Assembly: GCF_000730565.1 (NCBI RefSeq)
Contig: NZ_BBIQ01000012.1
Coordinates: 1 to 64,000, forward strand
Length of the DNA stretch: 64,000 nucleotides
Direction: 5' to 3'
From: Pseudomonas fulva NBRC 16637 = DSM 17717
GTDB lineage: Bacteria > Pseudomonadota > Gammaproteobacteria > Pseudomonadales > Pseudomonadaceae
The notes below the pieces were generated by a model that saw only the letters and a list, made by a program, of their open reading frames with translations, had not been told where the DNA came from and made no database searches. Both the position numbers and the translations under genes were made by a program. Shown in pieces: positions 46,339 to 55,603 of this stretch; position 1 is the first letter of the stretch, and each line of letters opens with the position of its first letter.

Positions 46339-48945
46339 ATGTTCGATCTGAAGATGCTGATGGAAATCAATCGGCAGAACTGCGAAGCCTTGCAAGACCC
46401 TTTATCCATAGGGCCCGCCGTCTCATGCACCCGCACCTTCACCGTTCTGCCATTACGCTATGCCGCCGTGGGCGGTAATCCCCACCAGCGTCAGCAGCTC
46501 CCTACTCTGCCTCAACACCTGCGCCACCCGCATCGCACCGCCGCGCTGCATCAGGCGGACTATGCCATTCGCCCGCTGCGTGAAGGTTTCCTGTATGTCA
46601 TGGAAAAGCGCAGGCTCAGTGGGCAATACAGCCTTCACCCTCCCTACCGAATCGCCGCGAACGGCGCCCTGTCGCTCTTCGACCCTGAACATCCAGAGCC
46701 AAAACCGCCTGGCATCTCCACATTCCAGGATGTCGTGCGCGCTATGACCTGGGCATTCACGGTTCATGATCTCGACGACTTGCTCGAGCTTCGCCTGTTC
46801 TACAGCCCCGATCCGTTGACCATCGCGGCGCAGCGGCAATTGCTGCGTCGACGCGACCTGCTGCCTGCCGTAGACATAGCGCCCTTCGCCAGCCCCAGCT
46901 GCCCAATGCCCAGGCCCTACACGATACGTCATGACCAGTTGAACCTTGTCGCCGACTTTGCCGCGGAATCCAACGACGTGTTGCGCACGCTGTTGGACGC
47001 TCAGGTCTTCAGTACACCAAGCATCAGCTCGCTGGCGGCGGCCCGCCAAGCCTTGGGCCCCTTGGGCAGTAAACCTGAAGCACGGGGCGTTGCCGTGGTG
47101 GTGGAGGATGCCATCGGCATTACCCAGGAACTCAATGCCTGGCGCAACGCTGGCATGGAACACCTCAAGCATTGGCTGGAAGCCAGCACTGAGAGCGGTG
47201 GCCCTAGTAACGAGCGAAAGGTGTTGGTTGCGCAAACATTCACCGAACTGCATCAGCAATTCACGGAGCGGAAGGTTGCCGCAATGGTCGATCGCCGCAG
47301 AGAGGCGATGCGCGGCTATCTCGGCAGCGACGAGGCGGTTCCACGGTACATGGCCGAGTGGTGGGCAACAGCTAAAGAGCACATTCTGGACAGCGCCGCT
47401 GAACTTGAAAGGCAGAAACTCGAAACGCGCGCTAAAAATGGAGAATTTGCCAAGCAATTCGAAGAGCGCTATCTGTCACTCGTTAACCTAAAAGGTATGT
47501 ACCAGCACCTTGATGTGTTTGAGGCGCAGAGCGCCGAAGCCCAACGTCTCGCCGAGTCCAGAGCGGCAGATCACCTCGCATGGTTGAAGTCGTCCGCGCT
47601 GGTGGACGCACTTGCCCACTACGACGAAAACGACCCTGCCAATGGCCTGTGCTTTGCGCACCAGACAGGGCTGTGCGTAGCCGGCCTCGAAGGCGTGCCA
47701 TCCGGCGCAGCGCTGCTTGCTCAATGGTGGCGCGCCGACGCTATCACCCCCGACAACCTGGCGCTGCGCTCGTTTGTCCATAATCAGCGCGAGATCGCAG
47801 AGGTGCTTGCGCAGACACGCACAGCGCTGGACGCACTGGCACCGGGCAGCGACCCTATTCTTCAACTGGAGGCGGCCCTCAAACAAGCCAAAGAGCTCGC
47901 CGCACACTTCAGCCGGCTGGACAGCCACCTGGACCAGCTCACGCAACACAGCCCCACCAACACTGCTGGCGCGCTGGCCTGGCTCGGGCAGCTGGGGCGC
48001 CAGAGCCTGTCAGTAGGTGCGCCCGGTAGCACTGACCGGTTGCTGTATCGACGCCTGAGCACCTACCTCATTGCCTCACTGGGTAAGCAAGCCGTGGAAC
48101 TGCGCTTGAGTGAGCAGGCGCTGGACGGTAAAACGCCCTCGCCCGGTCGCGTCGCGGCCCCCATCGTGCGCCGGCTTGATCGAGCTTATGCCGAGACGTT
48201 GAACGGGGTGCACGGGAATCAGTTCTATCGCTTGCGGGTCGCCAGCGGATTGCTGCTGTTGGAGGCCGGGCTGCTGTTGTTACAAGGCAGACGGGATGAC
48301 AAGGACCGACGCTTCTGGAGCGAAGTGACTGCGGCCGCATTTACCAGTGCGGCTGCGGGGATGGAGCTGCTTGCAGTGGGCACTGAACTGACACTCAGGG
48401 GTGTTGGTGGGAACAGCGTCACTGCGCGGGGCGCGCAAGTTAGCCTGGGACGGTATCGGTTGTGGGGGGCTGGTTTGGCGGCGGTGGGGGGAATCATAAG
48501 CATTAGGTGGGACTATTCCGATGCCCTTGATGCACAAGCTAAATCTGAACAGTTATCAGTAGCAGCTTATGGCGCCAGGATAGGCGCTACTCTTGCCTTA
48601 CTCACGGGACAAGGAGGAATAGCGTTTTCCCAGGCTAGTGCGCTTCTAAGTTGGCTATCCATCAGCGTCAAAAGCACATACACAAGTAGCTTAAGCACTA
48701 CGCTGTCACTATTATCAGCACGACTGGCCGCGAACAATGCTGCCATGCTTTGGCTTAGTCGCCTGAGCTGGTTCGGAGGCGCCATCGTGCTCATTAGCAG
48801 TACCGTCTTACTTATTATCGACAAAGACGCCCTTGAAAAATGGTGCAACAAATGCTGCTTTCGCATTCAACTATCTGACAAAGGTTATGCCGAAGACTCA
48901 GAAGAACTCAAAGACCTGTTCAGCGCAATCTGGGAGACCACCTAG
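46339..48945 (+). CDS. Predicted T6SS effector, VasX/BTH_I2691-type, pore-forming C-terminus
   Basis: An 868-residue protein. The N-terminus has CTRTFTVLPLRYAAVGG and HQADYAIRPLREGFLYVMEK, matching as I remember them the 'LPLRYA...LRPLRDGYLYV' signature of VasX-N/BTH_I2691 T6SS effectors. A long helical middle (about residues 190-620) is Ala/Leu/Glu-rich. The last about 240 residues contain at least four hydrophobic segments (near 634, 710, 750-785 and 805-825), like colicin-type pore formers. No Sec signal is present. I chose the ATG at 46339 (AGAGG upstream) over an ATG 15 codons earlier. The next gene overlaps by 1 bp and is a candidate immunity gene. No vgrG, hcp or paar gene is in the window. 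Confidence 0.78.
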   Translation: MFDLKMLMEINRQNCEALQDPLSIGPAVSCTRTFTVLPLRYAAVGGNPHQRQQLPTLPQHLRHPHRTAALHQADYAIRPLREGFLYVMEKRRLSGQYSLHPPYRIAANGALSLFDPEHPEPKPPGISTFQDVVRAMTWAFTVHDLDDLLELRLFYSPDPLTIAAQRQLLRRRDLLPAVDIAPFASPSCPMPRPYTIRHDQLNLVADFAAESNDVLRTLLDAQVFSTPSISSLAAARQALGPLGSKPEARGVAVVVEDAIGITQELNAWRNAGMEHLKHWLEASTESGGPSNERKVLVAQTFTELHQQFTERKVAAMVDRRREAMRGYLGSDEAVPRYMAEWWATAKEHILDSAAELERQKLETRAKNGEFAKQFEERYLSLVNLKGMYQHLDVFEAQSAEAQRLAESRAADHLAWLKSSALVDALAHYDENDPANGLCFAHQTGLCVAGLEGVPSGAALLAQWWRADAITPDNLALRSFVHNQREIAEVLAQTRTALDALAPGSDPILQLEAALKQAKELAAHFSRLDSHLDQLTQHSPTNTAGALAWLGQLGRQSLSVGAPGSTDRLLYRRLSTYLIASLGKQAVELRLSEQALDGKTPSPGRVAAPIVRRLDRAYAETLNGVHGNQFYRLRVASGLLLLEAGLLLLQGRRDDKDRRFWSEVTAAAFTSAAAGMELLAVGTELTLRGVGGNSVTARGAQVSLGRYRLWGAGLAAVGGIISIRWDYSDALDAQAKSEQLSVAAYGARIGATLALLTGQGGIAFSQASALLSWLSISVKSTYTSSLSTTLSLLSARLAANNAAMLWLSRLSWFGGAIVLISSTVLLIIDKDALEKWCNKCCFRIQLSDKGYAEDSEELKDLFSAIWETT

Positions 48946-50147
48946 TGTACCTTTTTGAGTGGCTTACATGGCTTGCCTACACCGATCCGAAGGACGAGCG
49001 CGAAGCTTTCGAAAAGCGACATAAAAAAACCAGAAAAAAAATCGTGTATGAAAGCGACGATCAGGAAATGATTGAGGCCGCGAAGAAATCAGCCAGCAAT
49101 ATCCCTAAAAGTCGCGGACCAATTTATATTTATAACGAGCACGTTCTGGAAATACGCAGTGGCATGTGGGAGGATAAACGCGGACTTATCAGCCTGATTT
49201 CCGCTACTGTCATAGGTACGGCCGCATCTTTCTTATACATGGCGGCAATATCGTTGATGCGACTGTTGGAAATGGATAAAAGCGTTCAGGATGAGTCATA
49301 CGGACCCCAGCTATTCATAGCGCTATTTAGTACCAGCTTGGCGCTATTGATTTTCATACCTTACGTAAAATATGGCTTACGTATTTCACGTTTGGAAATG
49401 TTCACATCCCGCCATTTGCTAGTACGCTTCAACCGAATTACCCAACAGGTCTACCTGCATCGTCCGACGTCCTGTGGGGGTATCGCCACACTTCCCTGGC
49501 ACGGCGTCACCTCCAGTGGCTCAGATAAAAAATACGCTACAGCCGCAGGCGTAGGCCTTCCATTGGAACTCCTATGGCCGCCTTCATTCACCGGCACACT
49601 TCATCCAGAACTCGTCCACGTCGGCAAAGCCTCCAACAACTTTGCGGAGCAGCAATCCGAGTGGGAGTTCATCCGCCGCTTCATGGACGAGGGCCCTGAG
49701 GGCCTGCCGCGCCCGTCTATCACCTCGCATTTTCCCTGGCCCTGGCAAGCCTTCACGCCTCAATTCGAAGGCCTGACCCACTACTTTCGAAAATCCTCTC
49801 GAATCACCAAACTCGGCCTGGTCTTGATCTCGCCCGCCTTCCTGATCATCGGCACCGGCCATTGGCTAAGCCTGATGCTGTGCTGGAAACCGCGCTGGCC
49901 CAGGATCATTCGTGAAGCCGGTTTGCCCGGAAAACCCGTCCCGCCGCTGACCACACTTGATGATTATCCACCCGCTATCCAAGCACGGTTGCGTGAAAAC
50001 GCTTACCTATGGGCTACTCGCCCAGGCAAACGCCCGCAGAGAAAGAAACGCACCTCTACCCGTAAGCCAAAGACCGAAATTGCCACCGCGTGCCTACAAA
50101 ACGATATCTCCGGTGAAACACATCGTGCGGACGGCTCATCGGGCTGA
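48945..50147 (+). CDS. DUF6708-like membrane protein, candidate immunity protein
   Basis: A 400-residue protein starting with GTG that shares one base with the toxin stop codon. A charged cytosolic N-terminus precedes two hydrophobic segments (about residues 78-102 and 121-144). A soluble region has VRFNRITQQVYLHRP and LPWHGV, typical in my memory of DUF6708 proteins encoded beside T6SS effectors. A third hydrophobic segment is at about 290-316 and the tail is basic. Membrane residence fits protection against a membrane-acting toxin. Codon composition changes from AT-richer (before about 49460) to GC-rich afterwards, suggesting a mosaic gene. The immunity role is inferred from overlap and topology. 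Confidence 0.72.
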   Translation: MYLFEWLTWLAYTDPKDEREAFEKRHKKTRKKIVYESDDQEMIEAAKKSASNIPKSRGPIYIYNEHVLEIRSGMWEDKRGLISLISATVIGTAASFLYMAAISLMRLLEMDKSVQDESYGPQLFIALFSTSLALLIFIPYVKYGLRISRLEMFTSRHLLVRFNRITQQVYLHRPTSCGGIATLPWHGVTSSGSDKKYATAAGVGLPLELLWPPSFTGTLHPELVHVGKASNNFAEQQSEWEFIRRFMDEGPEGLPRPSITSHFPWPWQAFTPQFEGLTHYFRKSSRITKLGLVLISPAFLIIGTGHWLSLMLCWKPRWPRIIREAGLPGKPVPPLTTLDDYPPAIQARLRENAYLWATRPGKRPQRKKRTSTRKPKTEIATACLQNDISGETHRADGSSG

Positions 50148-50358
50148 TATCAACTTGAAGTTTTTCTCTTGGCTATGATCACTCCACATGGGTTATTCAC
50201 TGAACGCTGCTTCCAGCCATGTGTATTGTGCTGTTGATCTTCGCGACTTCAGCAGGCCGAACGCAGCCTGTGCGTAGGGCACGGCTCTGAAGCGGCAAGC
50301 TGCGGCGCCTGAACGATTGCGCGGTCAGCAACAACAGCAAAAAGATGCCGCCACGACG

Positions 50359-52212
50359 CTACCCTTTCATACGAGGCATCTCGATGCGATGCTCGTGCAC
50401 GCGCCGATACAATGTCGCACGCGAAATGCCCAACGCCTGGGCAGCCTCGGCGGGCTTCCAACGATGCCGGATCAACGCATCCAACAACCGCTGCCGCGCC
50501 GGGCAGGACGCTTCGCTCGTGACTCGGCCAACCTCCTGCCCACGAACTTCCTCAGGCAGGTCAAGCAGGCGCAGCTGCCCACCCTCGTTCACAGCGCACG
50601 CATAACGCAACACCTGCCGCAACTGGCGCAGGTTCCCCGGCCAGCGGTACTCCAGCAACGCCTGCAAGGCATCGTCGGCTAGCGCCACGCTCACGCCACA
50701 CGCGTCGGCCTCTTCGGCCAGCAACTGGTGAATGAGCCCCAGCCGGTCTTCGCGCTCGCGCAGCGCCGGCAACGCGAAGCGGGCGTTGGCCAGGCGAAAA
50801 TACAAGTCCTCACGAAACTGTCCCTGCTCCACCCTCGCCGCGAGGTCGCGGTGCGTGGCGCAGATCACCTGAATGTCCACGCGCTGGCGCCGCGCAGCCC
50901 CCAAGGGGGCTACCTCACCTTCTGCCAGTACCCGCAACAGGCGGGTCTGCAGGCTCAGTGGCATGTCGCCAATCTCGTCCAGAAACAGCGTGCCGCCATC
51001 GGCCTGGTGTACAAGCCCTTGCATACCCTTGCTCGAAGCCCCGGTAAAGGCGCCCGCGACATAACCAAACAACTCGCTCTCGATCAGGTTCTCGGGGATG
51101 GCGGCGCAGTTGAGCGTGACGAACGGGCCGGTGCCGCGCTTGCTTTGCTGGTGCACCTGGCGAGCAAAAACTTCCTTGCCTGTACCCGTCTCACCCTGCA
51201 CCAGTACTGCTAGGTTACAGTCCTTGACCCGTGTGGCCAGGCGCAAGTGTTGTTCGATGCGCCGGTCCAAGCCTTGCAGCAAGGGCTCGACCGGCTGCTT
51301 GCGCTGGGGGGCGCTGACCCGGCCATACAGCTCGCCCAACCCTGGCAGACGTTGCGCAGACGCGTTGCTGACCCGTCGCAATTGCTCTTGGTCGAACAGC
51401 TCACCAATGTGAGCAGGCAAGCGTCCCAGGCGCTGCATCAGGCGTTGCCGTGTCAGGCTGTTCATCGCCTGCAGGCGACCGTCGGCGTCCCAGGCCAGTA
51501 GATAGTCAGGCTGGCTTTCCACGTAGCCTGGGGTGCCGTGGGCACGCATCACCCAGTGGCCTTGGGCGCTGTGCATGAAAAAGGCGTTTTCGATTTCGCG
51601 TGCGGTCTGCTCGACCAATTGCCGGATCAGGTGCTGGCTGCGGCGGTCGTCGGGCGAGCGCAGCGCAGAGACGTCCAGCACCCCCAGCAACTCGCCAAAG
51701 GGGTCGAAAACAGGCGCCGCGCTACAGGTCAGGCCGATGAAGGCAGCGCGAAAGTGATCGCGCTTGTGCACGGTGACCGGTGCCTTGGTGGTCAGCACCG
51801 CCGCCACCCCGCAGGTACCCTCTTCTCCTTCCGACCAGCAGGTGCCCAGGTACAGGCCGGCCTTGCGGCAGTCAGTGCGAATGGCCGACTCGACCCGGTA
51901 ATCGATGGTGCGGCCCTGGGCATCGGTCAGCAGCACGCAGTAGTCGGCCTCGCGCACCTGTTCGTGCAAGCGCGCCACGGCATCCCCGGCAATGCGCAGG
52001 AACAGCTCCGAGCGCTCTCGGCATTCGTTGAGCAGGGCCTGGGAAAGGATACGCGGCCCTTGCTCGGAGGCGGGATCGAGACGGTACAGCTCCATGGAGC
52101 GACGCCAGGAATCGAGGATCAACGGCGGTACTGGCGCCTGGGGCAGACGGTCGGCGTTCTTCAGTACCCTGCTGACGCAGTCGACATGAGCGCGGGAGTT
52201 CGCGGCAAGCAT
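50359..52212 (-). CDS. acoR: Sigma-54-dependent activator of acetoin catabolism
   Basis: A 617-residue enhancer-binding protein. An N-terminal GAF-type sensor (about residues 75-215) and a PAS-like segment (about 220-300) precede the AAA+ domain (about 320-555). That domain has Walker A GETGTGKE (about 342), GAFTGA for sigma-54 contact (about 384) and Walker [15 protein letters not shown] Fis-type HTH ends the protein (about 575-612, [18 protein letters not shown]). It should activate the divergent acoXABC-bdhA operon when acetoin or a related diol is present. Palindromic sites and a -24/-12 promoter in the 282-bp gap support this. Confidence 0.94.
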   Translation of the reverse strand: MLAANSRAHVDCVSRVLKNADRLPQAPVPPLILDSWRRSMELYRLDPASEQGPRILSQALLNECRERSELFLRIAGDAVARLHEQVREADYCVLLTDAQGRTIDYRVESAIRTDCRKAGLYLGTCWSEGEEGTCGVAAVLTTKAPVTVHKRDHFRAAFIGLTCSAAPVFDPFGELLGVLDVSALRSPDDRRSQHLIRQLVEQTAREIENAFFMHSAQGHWVMRAHGTPGYVESQPDYLLAWDADGRLQAMNSLTRQRLMQRLGRLPAHIGELFDQEQLRRVSNASAQRLPGLGELYGRVSAPQRKQPVEPLLQGLDRRIEQHLRLATRVKDCNLAVLVQGETGTGKEVFARQVHQQSKRGTGPFVTLNCAAIPENLIESELFGYVAGAFTGASSKGMQGLVHQADGGTLFLDEIGDMPLSLQTRLLRVLAEGEVAPLGAARRQRVDIQVICATHRDLAARVEQGQFREDLYFRLANARFALPALREREDRLGLIHQLLAEEADACGVSVALADDALQALLEYRWPGNLRQLRQVLRYACAVNEGGQLRLLDLPEEVRGQEVGRVTSEASCPARQRLLDALIRHRWKPAEAAQALGISRATLYRRVHEHRIEMPRMKG

Positions 52213-52309
52213 TCGGGCCCTCCGGTTCTCGTTGCTGTTCTTGTGGTTGTGCAGCCATTAAGCGCCTGCGCGCAGGCATGGACAAGCACGGTGTGATCAA
52301 AGGTGTGAT

Positions 52310-52368
52310 TGAGACGCAGCGTCTCAGCGTCTCGCCGCACAACGCCCAGAGCGGCACCTGGCGTCTCA
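52310..52368. promoter_or_regulatory. Probable AcoR upstream activator sites
   Basis: A perfect palindrome TGAGACGC-A-GCGTCTCA (52310-52326) is followed by half-sites GCGTCTCG (52327-52334) and GCGTCTCA (52361-52368). They lie about 80-150 bp before the sigma-54 promoter, the usual enhancer position, and between divergent acoR and acoX. Assignment to AcoR is by location. Confidence 0.65.
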
Positions 52369-52445
52369 GCACGGCGACCCGCCTGGCAGCAGGCAAGACG
52401 ATCCCAGGCCTCTGCGGCGGGCCTTTGCGGGATTTCATTCAAAGC

Positions 52446-52461
52446 TGGCACCGCGCTTGCT
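52446..52461 (+). promoter_or_regulatory. Sigma-54 (-24/-12) promoter of acoXABC
   Basis: TGGCACCGCGCTTGCT matches the sigma-54 consensus TGGCAC-N5-TTGCW. GG (52447-52448) and GC (52459-52460) are separated by the required 10 bp. The acoX start codon is 34 bp downstream. Confidence 0.9.
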
Positions 52462-52494
52462 CTTGTCCTTGCAAACAAGAACACGAGGTGCGCC

Positions 52495-53547
52495 ATGCCG
52501 CTACCCGCCCCACTGGTCGGCATCATTGCCAACCCTGCTTCAGGCCGAGACCTGCGTCGCCTGACAGCCACTGCCGGCTTGTACTCCAGCACTGACAAAG
52601 CCGCTGCCATCGCGCGCCTGCTCGCCGCATTCGGCGCAACAGGTGTCGGCCACGTGCTGATGCCCAGCGACATGACTGGCATCGCCGCCGCCGTGGTCAA
52701 AGCCTGCGCCGGGCCGATGGCGCGCGATCAACACTGGCCTGCCCTCGAGATACTCGACCTGCCGCTGACCCAGACCGTCAGCGACACCCGCCTTGCCACG
52801 CGCAACATGGTGGCGCGGGGGGTGTCGATGATCGCTGTGCTGGGGGGCGACGGTACGCACAAGGCCGTCGCGGCAGAAGCTGGCGACGTACCCTTGCTGA
52901 CCTTGTCCACCGGCACCAACAACGCCTTCCCAGAGCTGCGCGAAGCCACCAGTGCGGGCCTTGCAGGCGGCCTGGTGGTCAGCGGCAAGGTGCCAACCTC
53001 CATCGGCCTGCGCCGCAACAAACGCTTGCTGGTCAGGGTGCCCCAACAGCAACTGAGCGAATGGGCGCTGGTGGAGGTCGCGGTATCGCCTCAGCGTTTC
53101 ATTGGTGCGCGGGCCCTGAGCCGCAGCGAGGACCTGAGCGAAATCTTCGCCTGCTTTGCCGAGCCCCACGCCATCGGCTTGTCGGCACTGTGCGGCCTGT
53201 GGAGCCCGGTCTCGCGGCAAGCGCCTCACGGGGCCTGGGTGCGCCTGGGCGAAGACGCCGGGCAGGCACTGCTGGCCCCCGTGGCACCCGGCGTGCTGCA
53301 AGCCTGCGGCATTACTGCCTCGGGCTACATGGCGCCTGACGCGCCGTACCGCCCGGTCCTCGTCCAGGGCACCTTGGCGCTGGACGGCGAGCGGGAAATC
53401 GAATTCTGCGCCCATGACACCCCCACCATCACCCTCGATCACCTGGGCCCTTTGAGTGTGGACGTGCAGGCGGTGCTCACGCATGCCGCCCAGCATCGTC
53501 TGCTGGCTGTACCCCTGGGCCACCCGCTGCACCCCGCGACCCGTTGA
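52495..53547 (+). CDS. acoX: AcoX, NAD/diacylglycerol-kinase-fold protein of acetoin operon
   Basis: A 350-residue protein of the ATP-NAD kinase-like superfamily. It has IIANPASGRDLRRL (about residues 8-21) and the GGDGTHK motif (about 118) shared by NAD and lipid kinases, and LSTGTNNAFPEL. AcoX is conserved in aco operons but its biochemical role is not settled. I chose the ATG at 52495, preceded by CGAGG and placed just after the sigma-54 promoter. An upstream in-frame extension would cross the promoter and is not credible. acoA follows after 22 bp. Confidence 0.92.
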   Translation: MPLPAPLVGIIANPASGRDLRRLTATAGLYSSTDKAAAIARLLAAFGATGVGHVLMPSDMTGIAAAVVKACAGPMARDQHWPALEILDLPLTQTVSDTRLATRNMVARGVSMIAVLGGDGTHKAVAAEAGDVPLLTLSTGTNNAFPELREATSAGLAGGLVVSGKVPTSIGLRRNKRLLVRVPQQQLSEWALVEVAVSPQRFIGARALSRSEDLSEIFACFAEPHAIGLSALCGLWSPVSRQAPHGAWVRLGEDAGQALLAPVAPGVLQACGITASGYMAPDAPYRPVLVQGTLALDGEREIEFCAHDTPTITLDHLGPLSVDVQAVLTHAAQHRLLAVPLGHPLHPATR

Positions 53548-53559
53548 GACAACCCCGGA

Positions 53560-53570
53560 GAACAACAAGA
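53560..53570 (+). promoter_or_regulatory. Hfq/Crc-type CA motif at acoA start
   Basis: GAACAACAAGA immediately before and into the acoA ATG fits the AAnAAnAA-type motif bound by Hfq/Crc in Pseudomonas. It overlaps the initiation region, where binding blocks translation. Carbon catabolite control of acetoin use is therefore likely. Function not tested. Confidence 0.45.
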
Positions 53571-54547
53571 TGTCCAATCAACCGAGTTCTGCACAACTGC
53601 TGCATGCCTATGAAGTGATGCGCACCATTCGTGCCTTCGAAGAACGCCTGCACGTCGAGTTCGCCACAGGCGAAATACCCGGCTTCGTCCACCTTTACGC
53701 GGGTGAAGAGGCCAGCGCGGCGGGGGTGATGGCCCACCTGCGCGACAGCGACTGCATCGCCTCCAACCATCGCGGCCATGGCCACTGCATCGCCAAAGGC
53801 GTGGATGTGTACGGCATGATGGCCGAGATCTACGGCAAGAAGACCGGGGTCTGCGGCGGCAAGGGCGGCTCGATGCACATTGCCGACCTGGGCAAGGGCA
53901 TGCTCGGCGCCAACGGTATCGTCGGCGCCGGCGCACCGTTGGTGGTGGGCGCTGCGCTGGCAGCCAAGCTCAAGGGCCGCGACGATGTGTCCGTGGTCTT
54001 CTTCGGAGATGGCGCCTCCAATGAAGGCGCGGTGTTCGAAGCCATGAACATGGCCGCGATCATGAACCTGCCGTGCATCTTCGTCGCCGAGAACAATGGT
54101 TATGCCGAAGCCACGGCGTCCAACTGGTCAGTGGCCTGCGATCACATAGCCGACCGCGCCGCCGGCTTCGGCATGCCAGGGGTCACCATCGACGGTTTCG
54201 ATTTCTTCGCGGTTCACGAAGCCGCCGGTGCCGCCATCGAGCGTGCACGCTCCGGCCAGGGGCCGTCGCTGATCGAGGTCAAGCTCAGCCGCTACTACGG
54301 TCACTTCGAAGGCGATGCGCAAACCTACCGCGCGCCCGATGAGGTGAAGAACTTGCGCGAAACCCGTGACTGCCTGCTGCAGTTCCGCGACAAGACCGTG
54401 CGCGCGGGGCTGCTCGAAGCAGGGCAGCTGGACAGCATCGACGCCCGCGTCGAGGACCTGATCGAAGACGCCGTGCAACGCGCCAAGTCCGACCCCAAGC
54501 CACAACCTGCCGACCTGCTCACCGACGTCTACGTCGCCTATCCCTGA
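53570..54547 (+). CDS. acoA: Acetoin dehydrogenase E1 component, alpha subunit
   Basis: A 325-residue thiamine-diphosphate enzyme subunit. The TPP motif GDGASNEGAVFEAMNMAA continues to NNGY (about residues 146-175, GDG-x~26-NN). RYYGHFEGDAQTY is near the C-terminus. With AcoB it forms the E1 that cleaves acetoin to acetaldehyde and a hydroxyethyl group passed to lipoate on AcoC. I chose the ATG at 53570, preceded by CGGAGA and a CA-rich leader. acoB follows after 33 bp. Confidence 0.95.
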   Translation: MSNQPSSAQLLHAYEVMRTIRAFEERLHVEFATGEIPGFVHLYAGEEASAAGVMAHLRDSDCIASNHRGHGHCIAKGVDVYGMMAEIYGKKTGVCGGKGGSMHIADLGKGMLGANGIVGAGAPLVVGAALAAKLKGRDDVSVVFFGDGASNEGAVFEAMNMAAIMNLPCIFVAENNGYAEATASNWSVACDHIADRAAGFGMPGVTIDGFDFFAVHEAAGAAIERARSGQGPSLIEVKLSRYYGHFEGDAQTYRAPDEVKNLRETRDCLLQFRDKTVRAGLLEAGQLDSIDARVEDLIEDAVQRAKSDPKPQPADLLTDVYVAYP

Positions 54548-54556
54548 GCCGCTCAG

Positions 54557-54568
54557 AACAAGAACAAC
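54557..54568 (+). promoter_or_regulatory. Hfq/Crc-type CA motif upstream of acoB
   Basis: Four consecutive AAN triplets (AACAAGAACAAC) directly precede the acoB ribosome site AGGAGA. This is the strongest CA-motif candidate in the operon and mirrors the one at acoA, suggesting coordinated post-transcriptional repression. Confidence 0.5.
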
Positions 54569-54580
54569 AGGAGAACCACC

Positions 54581-55603
54581 ATGGCAAGAAAGATCAGTTA
54601 CCAGCAGGCCATCAACGAAGCCCTGGCTCAGGAAATGCGCCGTGACGATACCGTGTTCATCATTGGCGAAGATGTGGCCGGCGGTGCAGGCGCGCCAGGC
54701 GAAGACGATGCCTGGGGTGGCGTGCTGGGCGTGACCAAGGGCTTGTACCACCAGTTTCCAGGCCGCGTGCTGGATGCGCCCCTCTCGGAGATCGGCTACG
54801 TAGGCGCTGCCGTTGGTGCGGCCACCCAGGGCTTGCGCCCGGTCTGCGAACTGATGTTCGTCGACTTCGCCGGCTGCTGCCTGGACCAGATCCTCAACCA
54901 GGCGGCCAAGTTTCGCTACATGTTCGGCGGTAAGGCCGTGACGCCGCTGGTCATGCGCACCATGTACGGTGCCGGGCTGCGCGCCGCGGCCCAGCATTCG
55001 CAAATGCTCACCTCGCTGTGGACGCATATCCCAGGCCTGAAGGTGGTGTGCCCGTCCTCACCGTATGACGCCAAGGGCCTGCTGATCCAGGCCATCCGCG
55101 ACAACGACCCGGTGATCTTCTGCGAGCACAAGCTGCTGTACAGCATGCAGGGCGACGTACCGGAAGAGGTGTACACGGTGCCGTTCGGCGAAGCCAACTA
55201 CCTGCGCGATGGCAGCGATGTCACCTTGGTGACGTATGGCCGCATGGTGCATGTGGCCATGGAAGCCGCCAACAACCTGGCCCGCCAGGGCATCGACTGC
55301 GAAGTCCTGGACCTGCGCACCACCAGTCCACTGGATGAAGACAGCATCCTTGAGAGTGTCGAGAAGACCGGGCGCCTGGTGGTGATCGACGAGGCCAACC
55401 CCCGTTGTTCGATGGCCACGGACATCAGCGCCCTGGTTGCGCAGAAGGCATTCAGCGCGCTGAAAGGGCCCATCGAAATGGTGACGGCGCCGCACACGCC
55501 CGTTCCGTTTTCCGACGCCCTGGAAGACCTGTATATCCCCGACGCTGCCAAAATCGAAGCAGCCGTGCGCACCGTCCTCGACGCTACAAGGAGCGCCGCA
55601 TGA
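54581..55603 (+). CDS. acoB: Acetoin dehydrogenase E1 component, beta subunit
   Basis: A 340-residue transketolase-type E1 beta subunit. The N-terminus MARKISYQQAINEALAQEMR is typical. Pyrimidine-binding-domain segments include GEDVAGGAGAPGEDDAWGG and PLSEIGYVGAAVGAA. The C-terminal domain has DLRTTSPLDEDSILESVEKT. It pairs with AcoA as an alpha2beta2 heterotetramer. Its stop overlaps the acoC start by 4 bp (ATGA), so subunit production is coupled. Confidence 0.95.
   Translation: MARKISYQQAINEALAQEMRRDDTVFIIGEDVAGGAGAPGEDDAWGGVLGVTKGLYHQFPGRVLDAPLSEIGYVGAAVGAATQGLRPVCELMFVDFAGCCLDQILNQAAKFRYMFGGKAVTPLVMRTMYGAGLRAAAQHSQMLTSLWTHIPGLKVVCPSSPYDAKGLLIQAIRDNDPVIFCEHKLLYSMQGDVPEEVYTVPFGEANYLRDGSDVTLVTYGRMVHVAMEAANNLARQGIDCEVLDLRTTSPLDEDSILESVEKTGRLVVIDEANPRCSMATDISALVAQKAFSALKGPIEMVTAPHTPVPFSDALEDLYIPDAAKIEAAVRTVLDATRSAA

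Noticed and set aside
46203..46442. 79-codon minus-strand frame at the toxin gene start
   Set aside because: It overlaps the toxin start on the opposite strand and contains no recognisable domain.
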